A stretch of 64,000 nt of DNA from Sphingomonadales bacterium (lineage in GTDB: Bacteria; Pseudomonadota; Alphaproteobacteria; Sphingomonadales; Sphingomonadaceae). Shown in pieces: positions 11,171-20,286 of this stretch. Position 1 is the stretch's first letter. Every line of letters begins with the position of its first letter. The stretch lies in the NCBI GenBank assembly GCA_006226685.1, contig SBGG01000040.1, positions 32,508 through 96,507 on the forward strand, written 5' to 3'. The translations under genes were made by a program, and so were the position numbers. Below the pieces are notes generated by a model. The model was not told the DNA's origin and searched no databases. It worked only from the letters and a program-made list of their open reading frames with translations.

Positions 11171-12276
11171 GTATCGTCCCCGCCCCTATCGCGCAACTTC
11201 CGTGGAAGCTGATGCTGCTCATCACCGCGATCGCCACGTTCGGCATCGTCGTACTGTACAGTGCGGCAAGCGGCAGCATGACCCCCTGGGCCTTTAATCA
11301 ACTTATCCGTTTCGTCATATTTTCGGTGATGGCGCTCGTCCTCTCGCGCTTCCCGGTTTCCCTATTCGCCACCTGGTCCCTGCCCGCCTATGGCGCGATC
11401 CTGATCGCGCTGGTGCTGGTCGAACTGATCGGCGGCGTCGCAGGCGGCAGCCAGCGCTGGATCAACCTCGGTTTCATGCAGCTTCAGCCATCGGAATTCA
11501 TGAAACCGGTGATCGTCCTTGCGGTCGCCCGTTTCTACTCCCGCCTGCCGGTCAGCGAAATTCGCCGATGGAACGCGATATGGCCCGCGCTGGTGCTGAT
11601 CGGCCTGCCCTGGTCGCTGGTGATCCTGCAACCCGATCTCGGCACGGCGACGATGATCGCGGCGGGGGGCGTCACCGTGATGTTCCTTGCCGGCCTGCCC
11701 CTGCGCCTGTTCATCGGCGCGGGATTGATCGGGGGTGCCGCCATCCCGATCGCCTTCAGCTTCCTTCACGATTATCAGCAAAAACGCGTGCTGATCTTCC
11801 TCAACCCCGAAAGCGATCCGCTGGGCGCGGGCTATCATATCAGCCAGTCGAAAATCGCCATCGGGTCGGGCGGTCTGTGGGGCAAGGGGTTCCTTCAGGG
11901 CACGCAGAGCCATCTCGATTATCTTCCGGAAGGCCATACCGATTTCGTCTTCGCCACCATGGCGGAAGAATGGGGCATGGTCGGCGGCATATCGCTGATC
12001 TTCGCGTTCCTGATGCTGTTCCGCTGGGGCATAAGAGTGTCGATCCGCGCGCAGGATCGTTTTTCCCGGCTCGTCGCGGCGGGCCTCACCACGACCATCT
12101 TCTTCTATGTCGCGATCAACCTGATGATGGTGATGGGCCTTGCCCCGGTGGTGGGCATTCCGCTGCCCTTCATGTCCTATGGCGGGTCCTCTATGCTGAC
12201 GGTGATGCTGTGCATCGGCATCATCATGGCAATCGACCGGGACCGCAGGAAGAGCAGCCGAAGTAACTGGGAATAA
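11167..12276 (+). CDS. rodA: Rod shape-determining protein RodA
   Basis: Polytopic SEDS protein; GGSQRWINLGFMQLQPSEFMKP, GHTDFVFATMAEEWGMVGG, PFMSYGGSSML. Confidence 0.96.
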   Translation: MSIVPAPIAQLPWKLMLLITAIATFGIVVLYSAASGSMTPWAFNQLIRFVIFSVMALVLSRFPVSLFATWSLPAYGAILIALVLVELIGGVAGGSQRWINLGFMQLQPSEFMKPVIVLAVARFYSRLPVSEIRRWNAIWPALVLIGLPWSLVILQPDLGTATMIAAGGVTVMFLAGLPLRLFIGAGLIGGAAIPIAFSFLHDYQQKRVLIFLNPESDPLGAGYHISQSKIAIGSGGLWGKGFLQGTQSHLDYLPEGHTDFVFATMAEEWGMVGGISLIFAFLMLFRWGIRVSIRAQDRFSRLVAAGLTTTIFFYVAINLMMVMGLAPVVGIPLPFMSYGGSSMLTVMLCIGIIMAIDRDRRKSSRSNWE

Positions 12277-12279
12277 GCC

Positions 12280-13161
12280 GTGCAGGTCCGTCTCGTCCGC
12301 TATTTTCTCGCCCTGGTTCGCGAACGCCATTTCGCCCGTGCGGCCGAAAGCTGCGGCGTCACCCAGCCGACGCTCTCGGCAGGCATCAGCGCGCTGGAGC
12401 GGCAATTGGGCAAGCGGCTGATCCTGCGCGACCGTCGCTTCATCAGCCTGACACCGGAAGGGGAAGCCCTGCTCCCCTGGGCGCGGCAACTGGTCGCCGC
12501 ACAGGAAGGGATGACCAGCGCGATCGCCGCGACGCAGGGCGATGTTAGCGGCCAGTTCCGGCTCGGCGCGATCCCTGCCGCCCTGCCCTATAGCGGACAT
12601 ATCGCCGAGGCGTTGCTGACGGCGAGGCCGGGCCTTGCGCTTTCGGTCCTCTCCCTCACCTCGCGAGAGATTGTCCGGGCGCTCGCCGACTATGAGATTG
12701 ACGGCGGCCTTACCTATCTGGACCATGAACCGCCCGCCAATGTGCTGACCGTTCCGCTCTGGGAGGAACGCTATTGCCTGCTGACCCGTGCCGACGGACC
12801 GCTGCGAGCACGAGACACCCTCTCCCTTGCCGACGCGGCGGAACTGCCGCTGTGCCTGCTGCATCAGGGGATGCAGAACCGGCGTATATTGGATGCGCGG
12901 ATGGCCGAACATGGCATTGCGCTGCACCCGCGCGTGACCGCCGATTCCTATGTGACGTTGTTTTCGATGGTGCAGGCTGGACCGTTCGCAACGATCCTTC
13001 CCGACAGCTATGCCCGCCTGTTTCCCGATCTCGACTGGGCGCGGACACTCTCACTCGAACCGGCCTTACCCGCCAGTCACCTCGGCCTCGTCCTGCTTGA
13101 TCGCTCACCGCTTACCCCGCTGGCCCATGCCGCGATAGAGGCAGCTCGCGCCCTCTCCTGA
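12280..13161 (+). CDS. LysR-family transcriptional regulator adjacent to the formate dehydrogenase operon
   Basis: GTG start; RYFLALVRERHFARAAESCGVTQPTLSAGISALERQLGKRL HTH. Confidence 0.9.
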   Translation: MQVRLVRYFLALVRERHFARAAESCGVTQPTLSAGISALERQLGKRLILRDRRFISLTPEGEALLPWARQLVAAQEGMTSAIAATQGDVSGQFRLGAIPAALPYSGHIAEALLTARPGLALSVLSLTSREIVRALADYEIDGGLTYLDHEPPANVLTVPLWEERYCLLTRADGPLRARDTLSLADAAELPLCLLHQGMQNRRILDARMAEHGIALHPRVTADSYVTLFSMVQAGPFATILPDSYARLFPDLDWARTLSLEPALPASHLGLVLLDRSPLTPLAHAAIEAARALS

Positions 13162-13251
13162 TAGAGAATATCTATCAACCATGACGCGGTTCGATTTGAC
13201 CCGGCAGCCTGCCCGGCGCATTATCCCGCCTTCATTGTGCAGGATAAATCG

Positions 13252-13698
13252 ATGAAACCGGTATTGGGAGAGTATATCGCGCAAAGCGCCGCACAGCACA
13301 GGCGGGAGGACGAACCGGCACGCGGCGCGTTGCTGCCGATACTGCACGATATTCAGGCCGAATATGGCCATGTGAGTGAAGAGGCGGTGCGTGAAATCGC
13401 GGTCCTTCTCAACCTCACCCGCGCCGAAATCCATGGCGTCGTCAGCTTCTACCATGATTTCCGCAAGCAACCGGAGGAGCGGCCAGTGCTCAGACTATGC
13501 CGCGCAGAGGCCTGCAAGGCGCGCGGCGTCGAGCATCTGGTCAATGCGGCCATGACAGTGGCGGCAGGCAAGGTTTCGATAGAGACGGTCTATTGTCTGG
13601 GCCTCTGCTCCATCGGCCCTTCGGCAATGGTCGGGGACAGCGTCCATGCCCGGCTCGATGCCGAACGGCTTGCCGCGCTGATCGGAGCAATGGCATGA
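13252..13698 (+). CDS. fdsG: NAD-linked formate dehydrogenase gamma subunit (NuoE-like)
   Basis: LLPILHDIQAEYGHVSEEAVREIAVLLNLTRAEIHGVVSFYHDFR; CRAEACKARG, CLGLCSIGPSAMV. Confidence 0.92.
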   Translation: MKPVLGEYIAQSAAQHRREDEPARGALLPILHDIQAEYGHVSEEAVREIAVLLNLTRAEIHGVVSFYHDFRKQPEERPVLRLCRAEACKARGVEHLVNAAMTVAAGKVSIETVYCLGLCSIGPSAMVGDSVHARLDAERLAALIGAMA

Positions 13699-15194
13699 GC
13701 GCAGAACAGCCCCTTATCCGCATTGCCGATGATGCGGCCGCCCTCGCCTGCGGCGCTGATACGCTCGCCCGCGCTTTCGAGCAGGCGGGTGCCCATGTCG
13801 AACGCGTATCGAGCTGGGGCCTGCACTGGCTGGAACCGCTGGTTGAACGCGACGGCATCGGATATGCCAAAGCGGCCCCTGCCGATATTCCCGCGATCCT
13901 CGACGGTTCAGCACCGTCGATCGGCCGGATCGAAGAGCACCCCTTTCTTGCGCGCCAGCAACGGCTGACCTTCGCCCGCGCCGGGAAGACCCGCCCGCTC
14001 AGCCTCGATGATTATGCCGCGGCCGGCGGTTGGGAAGGTCTGACCAAGGCTCGCGCGATGCGGCCCGAGGCGGTGATCGACCAGATGAAGCTATCCGGTC
14101 TGCGCGGACGCGGCGGCGCCGGTTTTCCGGCAGGCATCAAATGGGATACGGTGCGATTGGCGAAGGCCGACCGCAAATATATCGTCTGCAACGCCGATGA
14201 AGGCGATAGCGGCACCTTCGCCGACCGCATGGTGATGGAGGGCGACCCCTATATGCTGATCGAGGGCATGGCGATTGCTGGCCATGCGGTCGGTGCGAGC
14301 AAGGGCTATGTCTACATCCGCAGCGAATATCCCCATGCGATCGCAAAAATGCGCGCGGCGGCGGAACGATGCGCCGCGATCATCGCCCCGTTCGAAATCG
14401 AAATCCGCGCCGGAGCCGGGGCCTATGTCTGCGGCGAGGAAACCTCCCTCCTCAACAGCCTTGAGGGGCGTCGCGGGGAAGTCCGCGCCAAGCCGCCATT
14501 GCCTGCGCTCAAAGGCCTGTTCGGCAAACCAACGGTCATCAACAATGTGCTGACCCTCGCCGCCGTGCCGTGGATTATCGCCCATGGCGGTGAAGCCTAT
14601 GCCGCCTATGGCATGGGCCGTTCCCATGGCACCATGCCGATCCAGCTTGCCGGCAATGTGAAACATGGCGGCCTGTTCGAGGTTGCCTTCGGCATCACGC
14701 TGGGCGAACTGGTGAACGAGATCGGCGGCGGCACGGCTTCGGGGCGCCCGGTTCGCGCGGTACAGGTTGGCGGGCCGCTCGGCGCCTATATCCCGGTCGA
14801 ACAATTCGACATGGCGTTCGATTATGAAAGCTTCGCCCATGCCGATGCGCTGATCGGCCATGCGGGCATCACCGTGTTCGACGACAGGGTCGACATGGCG
14901 CAAATGGCGCGCTTCGCCCTTGAATTCTGCGCGGAAGAAAGTTGCGGCAAATGCACGCCCTGCCGCCTTGGCAGCACGCGCGGGGTAGAGGTGATGGACG
15001 AAATCCTCGCCGGGCGCGATGTCGAAACCAACATGCTGCTGATCGAGGATCTGTCCGACACGATGAAATATGGCTCGCTCTGCGCGCTGGGTGGCTTCAC
15101 CCCCTATCCGGTGATGAGCGCGATCCGGCATTTCCGGGGCGATTTCGACTCCCGATCCGTTTCAGGCGAAAAAGCCATGGAGGTCGCCGAATGA
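13695..15194 (+). CDS. fdsB: NAD-linked formate dehydrogenase beta subunit (NuoF-like)
   Basis: GLRGRGGAGFPAGIKWD, YIVCNADEGDSGTFADR, AGAYVCGEETSLLNSLEG, CAEESCGKCTPCRLG; ATG at 13695 overlaps the fdsG stop. Confidence 0.95.
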   Translation: MSAEQPLIRIADDAAALACGADTLARAFEQAGAHVERVSSWGLHWLEPLVERDGIGYAKAAPADIPAILDGSAPSIGRIEEHPFLARQQRLTFARAGKTRPLSLDDYAAAGGWEGLTKARAMRPEAVIDQMKLSGLRGRGGAGFPAGIKWDTVRLAKADRKYIVCNADEGDSGTFADRMVMEGDPYMLIEGMAIAGHAVGASKGYVYIRSEYPHAIAKMRAAAERCAAIIAPFEIEIRAGAGAYVCGEETSLLNSLEGRRGEVRAKPPLPALKGLFGKPTVINNVLTLAAVPWIIAHGGEAYAAYGMGRSHGTMPIQLAGNVKHGGLFEVAFGITLGELVNEIGGGTASGRPVRAVQVGGPLGAYIPVEQFDMAFDYESFAHADALIGHAGITVFDDRVDMAQMARFALEFCAEESCGKCTPCRLGSTRGVEVMDEILAGRDVETNMLLIEDLSDTMKYGSLCALGGFTPYPVMSAIRHFRGDFDSRSVSGEKAMEVAE

Positions 15195-18103
15195 CCTATC
15201 AGCCGCAAACCGATTTCGGCACGCCCGAAAGCCGCTCGACTGCGCAGGTGACACTGACCATCGACGGACGCCCGGTCACCGTTCCGGCCGGAACCAGCGT
15301 GATGCGCGCCGCCGCCGAAATCGACACATCGATCCCGAAGCTGTGCGCGACCGACAGCCTTGAAAGCTTCGGTTCCTGCCGCCTCTGCCTTGTCGAGATT
15401 GACGGGCGGCGGGGCACGCCCGCCAGTTGCACCACGCCGGTCGAACCCGACATGGTGGTGCACACCCAGACCCCTCGCCTGCAAAAGCTGCGCAAGGGCG
15501 TGATGGAGCTTTATATCTCCGACCATCCGCTCGATTGCCTGACCTGCGCCGCCAATGGCGATTGCGAACTTCAGGATCAGGCCGGCGCCGTCGGCCTGCG
15601 CGAGGTACGCTATCCGGTCGCCGCCACCCATTTGGGACAGGCGAAGGACCAGTCCAACCCCTATTTCGATTTCGATCCTTCCAAATGCATCGTCTGCTCC
15701 CGCTGCGTGCGCGCCTGCGACGAAGTGCAGGGCACGCTGGCCCTGACGGTCGAAAGCCGGGGTTTCGGGTCGAAGATCAGCGCGGGCCTTGCCTCCGATG
15801 ATTTCATGGCCTCCGAATGCGTATCCTGCGGCGCGTGCGTTCAGGCCTGCCCGACCGCGACGCTGGTCGAGAAAAAGGTCGTGGAAATCGGCACGCCGGA
15901 CCGCAGCATCGTCACGACCTGCGCCTATTGCGGCGTCGGCTGCACCTTCCGCGCGGAAATGCGGGGGGAGCAACTTGTCCGTATGGTGCCGTGGAAGGAC
16001 GGCAAAGCCAATCACGGCCATAGCTGCATCAAGGGTCGTTTCGCCTGGGGCTATGCCAATCATGCCGAGCGCATCACCACGCCGATGATCCGCGACAGCA
16101 TCGACCAGCCCTGGCGCGAGGTGGGCTGGAAAGAGGCGCTCGATTTCGCCGCGAGCCGGATCAACGCCATCGCCGAAACCCATGGCCCGTCGGCGCTGGG
16201 CGGCATTACCTCATCCCGCTGCACCAATGAGGAAACCTTCCTCGTGCAGAAGTTGGTGCGCGCCGGTTTCGGCAGCAATAATGTCGACACCTGCGCCCGC
16301 GTCTGTCACTCGCCGACCGGCTATGGCCTCAAGACCACCTTCGGCACATCGGCGGGCACGCAGGATTTCGATAGCGTGGACGAAAGCGACGTGATTCTCA
16401 TCATCGGCGCCAACCCGACCGACGCCCACCCGGTATTCGGCAGCCATATGAAGCGCCGCCTGCGCGGTATCGATGGCCGCCCGGCGGCGAAGCTGATCGT
16501 CATCGACCCGCGCCGCACCGATCTCGTCCGTTCCCCCCATATCGAGGCCGATCACCATCTGGCGCTGCGTCCCGGCACCAATGTCGCGGTGCTGACCGCC
16601 ATGGCGCATGTGATCGTGACTGAGGGGCTGGCCGATGAGGCCTTCATCCGCGAACGCTGCGACTGGGATGAATATCGCCACTGGGCGGACTTCGTCTCGC
16701 TGCCGACCAACAGCCCGGAAACGCTTCAGGCGGTGACGCAGGTCCCGGCCGCAACCGTCCGCGCCGCAGCCCGGCTTTACGCGACCGGCGACGACCGCCG
16801 TAGCGATGTTTCGCAGAGGCGCAGGATAAACGCCGCCATCTATTATGGTCTCGGCGTCACCGAACATAGTCAGGGCAGCTCGACCGTGATGGCGATTGCC
16901 AATCTGGCGATGGCCACCGGCAATATCGGGCGGCGCGGCGTCGGCGTGAACCCGCTGCGCGGCCAGAATAATGTGCAGGGCGCCTGCGACATGGGCAGTT
17001 TTCCGCACGAACTTTCCGGCTATCGCCATATATCGGATGCCGAAACCCGCGCCCTGTTCGAGGCGGACTGGGGCGTCACGCTCGATGCCGAGCCGGGGCT
17101 GCGCATTCCCAACATGCTCGATGCCGCTGTCGATGGCACGTTCAAGGGCATTTATATTCAGGGCGAGGATATTCTCCAGTCCGACCCCAATACCCACCAT
17201 GTCGCGGCGGGCCTCGCGGCGATGGATTGCGTGATCGTCCACGACCTGTTTCTCAACGAAACCGCCAATTACGCCCATGTTTTCCTGCCCGGATCGACCT
17301 TCCTCGAAAAGGATGGCACCTTCACCAATGCCGAGCGGCGCATTCAGCTCGTCCGCAAGGTGATGACGCCGCAAAATGGCGGTGCCCACGGTCATGGGAT
17401 GCAGGATTGGGAAGTGACGCAGGCGCTGGCCAATGCGTTGGGGCTGGGCTGGAGCTACACGCACCCGTCCGAAATCATGGACGAGATCGCCCGGCTGACG
17501 CCCAGCTTTGCAGGCGTGACCTATGACCGGCTGGAACAGGAAGGGTCGCTCCAGTGGCCGATCAACGCCGCGCACCCCGATGGTTCGCCCATCATGCATG
17601 TCGATGGCTTTGTAAGGGGTAAGGGCAAGTTCGTCGTCACCGACTATGTACCGACCGACGAAAAGACCGGGCCGCGCTTCCCGCTGCTGCTCACCACCGG
17701 CCGCATCCTCAGCCAGTATAATGTCGGCGCGCAGACCCGCCGCACCGCGAACAGCGAATGGCATGGCGAGGACCGGCTCGAAATCCACCCCGCCGATGCG
17801 GAGGATCGCGGCCTCAAGACCGGTGACTGGGTGAAGCTTGCCAGCCGCGCGGGCGAAACCACGCTACGCGCGCTGGTGACGGACCGGGTCGCACCCGGCG
17901 TCGTCTACACCACCTTCCACCACCCGGATACGCAGGCCAATGTCGTCACCACCGATTATTCGGACTGGGCAACCAACTGCCCCGAATATAAGGTGACGGC
18001 GGTTCAGGTGAGCGCCTCCAACGGCCCGACCGGCTGGCAGCGCGATTATCAGGAGCAGGCGCGGCAATCCCGCCGTGTGCTTCACCATGAGGCGGCGGAA
18101 TGA
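15191..18103 (+). CDS. fdsA: Formate dehydrogenase alpha subunit, Mo/W-bis-PGD enzyme with ferredoxin-like N-terminus
   Basis: 2Fe-2S (SFGSCRLCLVEIDG), 4Fe-4S (CIVCSRCVRACDEVQG; CVSCGACVQACP), VDTCARVCHSPTGYGL active site, GVGVNPLRGQNNVQGACDMG. Confidence 0.96.
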   Translation: MTYQPQTDFGTPESRSTAQVTLTIDGRPVTVPAGTSVMRAAAEIDTSIPKLCATDSLESFGSCRLCLVEIDGRRGTPASCTTPVEPDMVVHTQTPRLQKLRKGVMELYISDHPLDCLTCAANGDCELQDQAGAVGLREVRYPVAATHLGQAKDQSNPYFDFDPSKCIVCSRCVRACDEVQGTLALTVESRGFGSKISAGLASDDFMASECVSCGACVQACPTATLVEKKVVEIGTPDRSIVTTCAYCGVGCTFRAEMRGEQLVRMVPWKDGKANHGHSCIKGRFAWGYANHAERITTPMIRDSIDQPWREVGWKEALDFAASRINAIAETHGPSALGGITSSRCTNEETFLVQKLVRAGFGSNNVDTCARVCHSPTGYGLKTTFGTSAGTQDFDSVDESDVILIIGANPTDAHPVFGSHMKRRLRGIDGRPAAKLIVIDPRRTDLVRSPHIEADHHLALRPGTNVAVLTAMAHVIVTEGLADEAFIRERCDWDEYRHWADFVSLPTNSPETLQAVTQVPAATVRAAARLYATGDDRRSDVSQRRRINAAIYYGLGVTEHSQGSSTVMAIANLAMATGNIGRRGVGVNPLRGQNNVQGACDMGSFPHELSGYRHISDAETRALFEADWGVTLDAEPGLRIPNMLDAAVDGTFKGIYIQGEDILQSDPNTHHVAAGLAAMDCVIVHDLFLNETANYAHVFLPGSTFLEKDGTFTNAERRIQLVRKVMTPQNGGAHGHGMQDWEVTQALANALGLGWSYTHPSEIMDEIARLTPSFAGVTYDRLEQEGSLQWPINAAHPDGSPIMHVDGFVRGKGKFVVTDYVPTDEKTGPRFPLLLTTGRILSQYNVGAQTRRTANSEWHGEDRLEIHPADAEDRGLKTGDWVKLASRAGETTLRALVTDRVAPGVVYTTFHHPDTQANVVTTDYSDWATNCPEYKVTAVQVSASNGPTGWQRDYQEQARQSRRVLHHEAAE

Positions 18104-18306
18104 CGGGCGACACCACCGAAACGCTGATCCGCATGGCGAACCAGATCGCCACAAATCTGGGCCATGAGGATGATCCCGCCGCCGCCACGGCCGAACATAT
18201 CCGCCTCTATTGGGACCCACGCATGAAGAGCGCGATCACCGCCTATCGGGGCGACGGCCTTGGCCCCGTGGCGACGGAGGCCGTCCGGCAGATCGCCGGC
18301 GCATGA
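18100..18306 (+). CDS. fdsD: Formate dehydrogenase delta subunit
   Basis: Short ORF: LIRMANQIATNLGHEDD...HIRLYWDPRMKSAI; between fdsA and fdhD. Confidence 0.9.
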   Translation: MTGDTTETLIRMANQIATNLGHEDDPAAATAEHIRLYWDPRMKSAITAYRGDGLGPVATEAVRQIAGA

Positions 18307-19115
18307 GCATAGCTGCCTCCTCCGCCAGTCATATCTATGCACTGACTCGCCTCACCCCGCAGACCGCAGCAGAACGGATTGAGCGCCCCATTGCGATCGA
18401 AGCCCCCGTTTCGATCGAATATAACGGCATCGCCTATGCGGTGATGATGGCGAGCCCCACTGATCTGGAGGATTTTGTCACGGGCTTCAGCCTGTCCGAA
18501 GAGGTGATCCGATCCCCCGCCGATATTGTGGCGATGGAGATAGCGGAAATAGAGCTCGGCTGGGTTGCGCACGTGACGCTGGCCCCCGAGCGGATCGAAA
18601 AGGTGATGGACCGCGCCCGAATGCGGGTGAGTGAGGGAAGTTGCGGCCTGTGCGGTCTTGAAAATCTGGAGCAGGTGATGCGGCCGCTGCCGATGATCGA
18701 TGCCCGCCCCGCCGCGACCGCCGCCGCGCTGTTTGCCGCGCTCGATGCGCTGGCCGATCATCAACCGCTTTCCCGCGCGACGGGGGCCGTCCATGCCGCC
18801 GCCTTTTGCGCGCCCGATGGCGCCATATGGGCCGCGCGCGAGGATATTGGCCGCCACAATGCGCTCGACAAGCTGACAGGAGCGCTCGCCCGCGCTGGGC
18901 AGGATACCCGCGGTGGCTTCTTCCTGCTGACGGCGCGCTGCTCCTATGAGCTGGTGGAGAAAACCATCCTTGCCCGATGCCCGTTGCTGGTAACGATTTC
19001 CGCGCCATCCAGCCTCGCGATCGAACGGGCGAAAGCGCATGGCCTGACGCTCATCGCCCTTGCCCGGCCCGACGCCATGCTGGTCGCCCATGACCCGCAC
19101 CGCCTCTTTTCCTGA
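18303..19115 (+). CDS. fdhD: Formate dehydrogenase accessory sulfurtransferase FdhD
   Basis: ASPTDLEDFVTGFSLSEEVI, GSCGLCGLENLEQVM, EDIGRHNALDKLTG, SYELVEKT. Confidence 0.93.
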   Translation: MSIAASSASHIYALTRLTPQTAAERIERPIAIEAPVSIEYNGIAYAVMMASPTDLEDFVTGFSLSEEVIRSPADIVAMEIAEIELGWVAHVTLAPERIEKVMDRARMRVSEGSCGLCGLENLEQVMRPLPMIDARPAATAAALFAALDALADHQPLSRATGAVHAAAFCAPDGAIWAAREDIGRHNALDKLTGALARAGQDTRGGFFLLTARCSYELVEKTILARCPLLVTISAPSSLAIERAKAHGLTLIALARPDAMLVAHDPHRLFS

Positions 19116-19191
19116 AGCCAAATCACCTCTTTTTCCCCTTTCCTCCGGATATAATCATCGCCACATGCGTTGTTCGGATAAGGAGAAGATA

Positions 19192-19668
19192 ATGACTGAG
19201 GATATTCGCGCACTGCTGTGGAACAGCATGGCCGAAAGCCCGTTCCTGATGGTGAAGCGAAATGCCGGCAACGATCATGCCGAACCGCTGATCGCTCAGG
19301 TCGATCCCAATGCCCATGGTGCTTTCTGGTTCTATACCAGCCGGGACAATCGCATCGCGCCGGGCGGCCCGGCCATGGCCCAGTTCGTCGCGCGGGATCA
19401 CAGCCTGTTCTGCTGCATCGCTGGCACGCTGGTCGAGGAAAGCGACCCGGCAGTCATCAGCCGATACTGGACGCCCACGCTGGAGGCCTGGTATGATAAA
19501 GGCCGGGATGATCCCAACCTGCTGGTGATGCGGTTCGATCTGGACGATGCCGAAATCTGGAAACCCGACAACAGCATTGAGGGACTGTTCCGCATGATGA
19601 CCGGCAAGGCCGAAGCCCCGCGCGAAATGGGTTTTCACAAAACCATCTCGCTCAAGCACGCGGGATAA
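19192..19668 (+). CDS. Pyridoxamine 5'-phosphate oxidase-like (general stress) protein
   Basis: Split-barrel flavoprotein pattern: GAFWFYTSRDNRIA...AQFVARDHSLFCCIAGT...YDKGRDDPNLLVMRFDLDDAEIW. Confidence 0.8.
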   Translation: MTEDIRALLWNSMAESPFLMVKRNAGNDHAEPLIAQVDPNAHGAFWFYTSRDNRIAPGGPAMAQFVARDHSLFCCIAGTLVEESDPAVISRYWTPTLEAWYDKGRDDPNLLVMRFDLDDAEIWKPDNSIEGLFRMMTGKAEAPREMGFHKTISLKHAG

Positions 19669-19707
19669 TCGATTTTCTGTCCTCTTCAGCCTGACAAGGA
19701 GGCTAAA

Positions 19708-19950
19708 ATGAGTTTGCTCACACGCATCGGATTACTCGCCGGGGTCGGCGCGACGCTTTATGCGTTGCTGCGTAAAGGCGGCGGCTGCTCCACCGCGAAG
19801 GAGGAAACCGCCGCCCCGGTCTATTCCTCCGGCGTGATGCGAAATGCGGGGCCTGAAGAACAGCGCGATTCCGACGGGCAGCCATGGGACAAGGTCGACG
19901 AACAGGTCGATGAATCCTTCCCTGCCAGCGATCCGCCCTCCAATTATTAG
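19708..19950 (+). CDS. Small hypothetical protein with DESFPASDPPS C-terminal motif
   Basis: 80-aa ORF with good RBS (aaggaggctaaa); N-terminal hydrophobic segment; stop codon at the start of the family A copy 2 element. Confidence 0.7.
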   Translation: MSLLTRIGLLAGVGATLYALLRKGGGCSTAKEETAAPVYSSGVMRNAGPEEQRDSDGQPWDKVDEQVDESFPASDPPSNY

Positions 19951-20084
19951 GACGGATCGACATTCAGATGATGGCGAGCCGAAAATGGTGATTTTCCGTG
20001 AACCGGCGCGCAGCGTACTTCTTGTACCTGAGCACCGGAAGCGTGGGGAAGCGCCATGTACATGGAAAGCCTGTAGCGCCAAAA
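19948..20084. mobile_element. MITE-like element, family A copy 2 (left end present, right TIR not found)
   Basis: TAGGACGGATCGACATTCAGATGATGGCGAGCCGAAAATGGTGATTTTCCGTGA...GCGTACTTCTTGTACCTGAGCACCGGAAGCG...GCGCCAT aligns by eye to copies at 3704 and 42524; 3' limit approximate. Confidence 0.7.
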
Positions 20085-20286
20085 ACAGACTCGGAAGGAC
20101 AATGAACGCCGGGCGTACCGCCCGCTTCCACCTTCGCTCATCGTAGAGACACATGCGCCTCGGGGCATTTCGAGTCGAGAAAAACGGCGCCACGCGCACC
20201 GAAACGCAGCCTGCTCAGGAAAGTCAGGCGCCGGAAGCGCAAAACCACCATGAGCAGGATGCCGACGCCGCAGGCGGCCAGAACAT

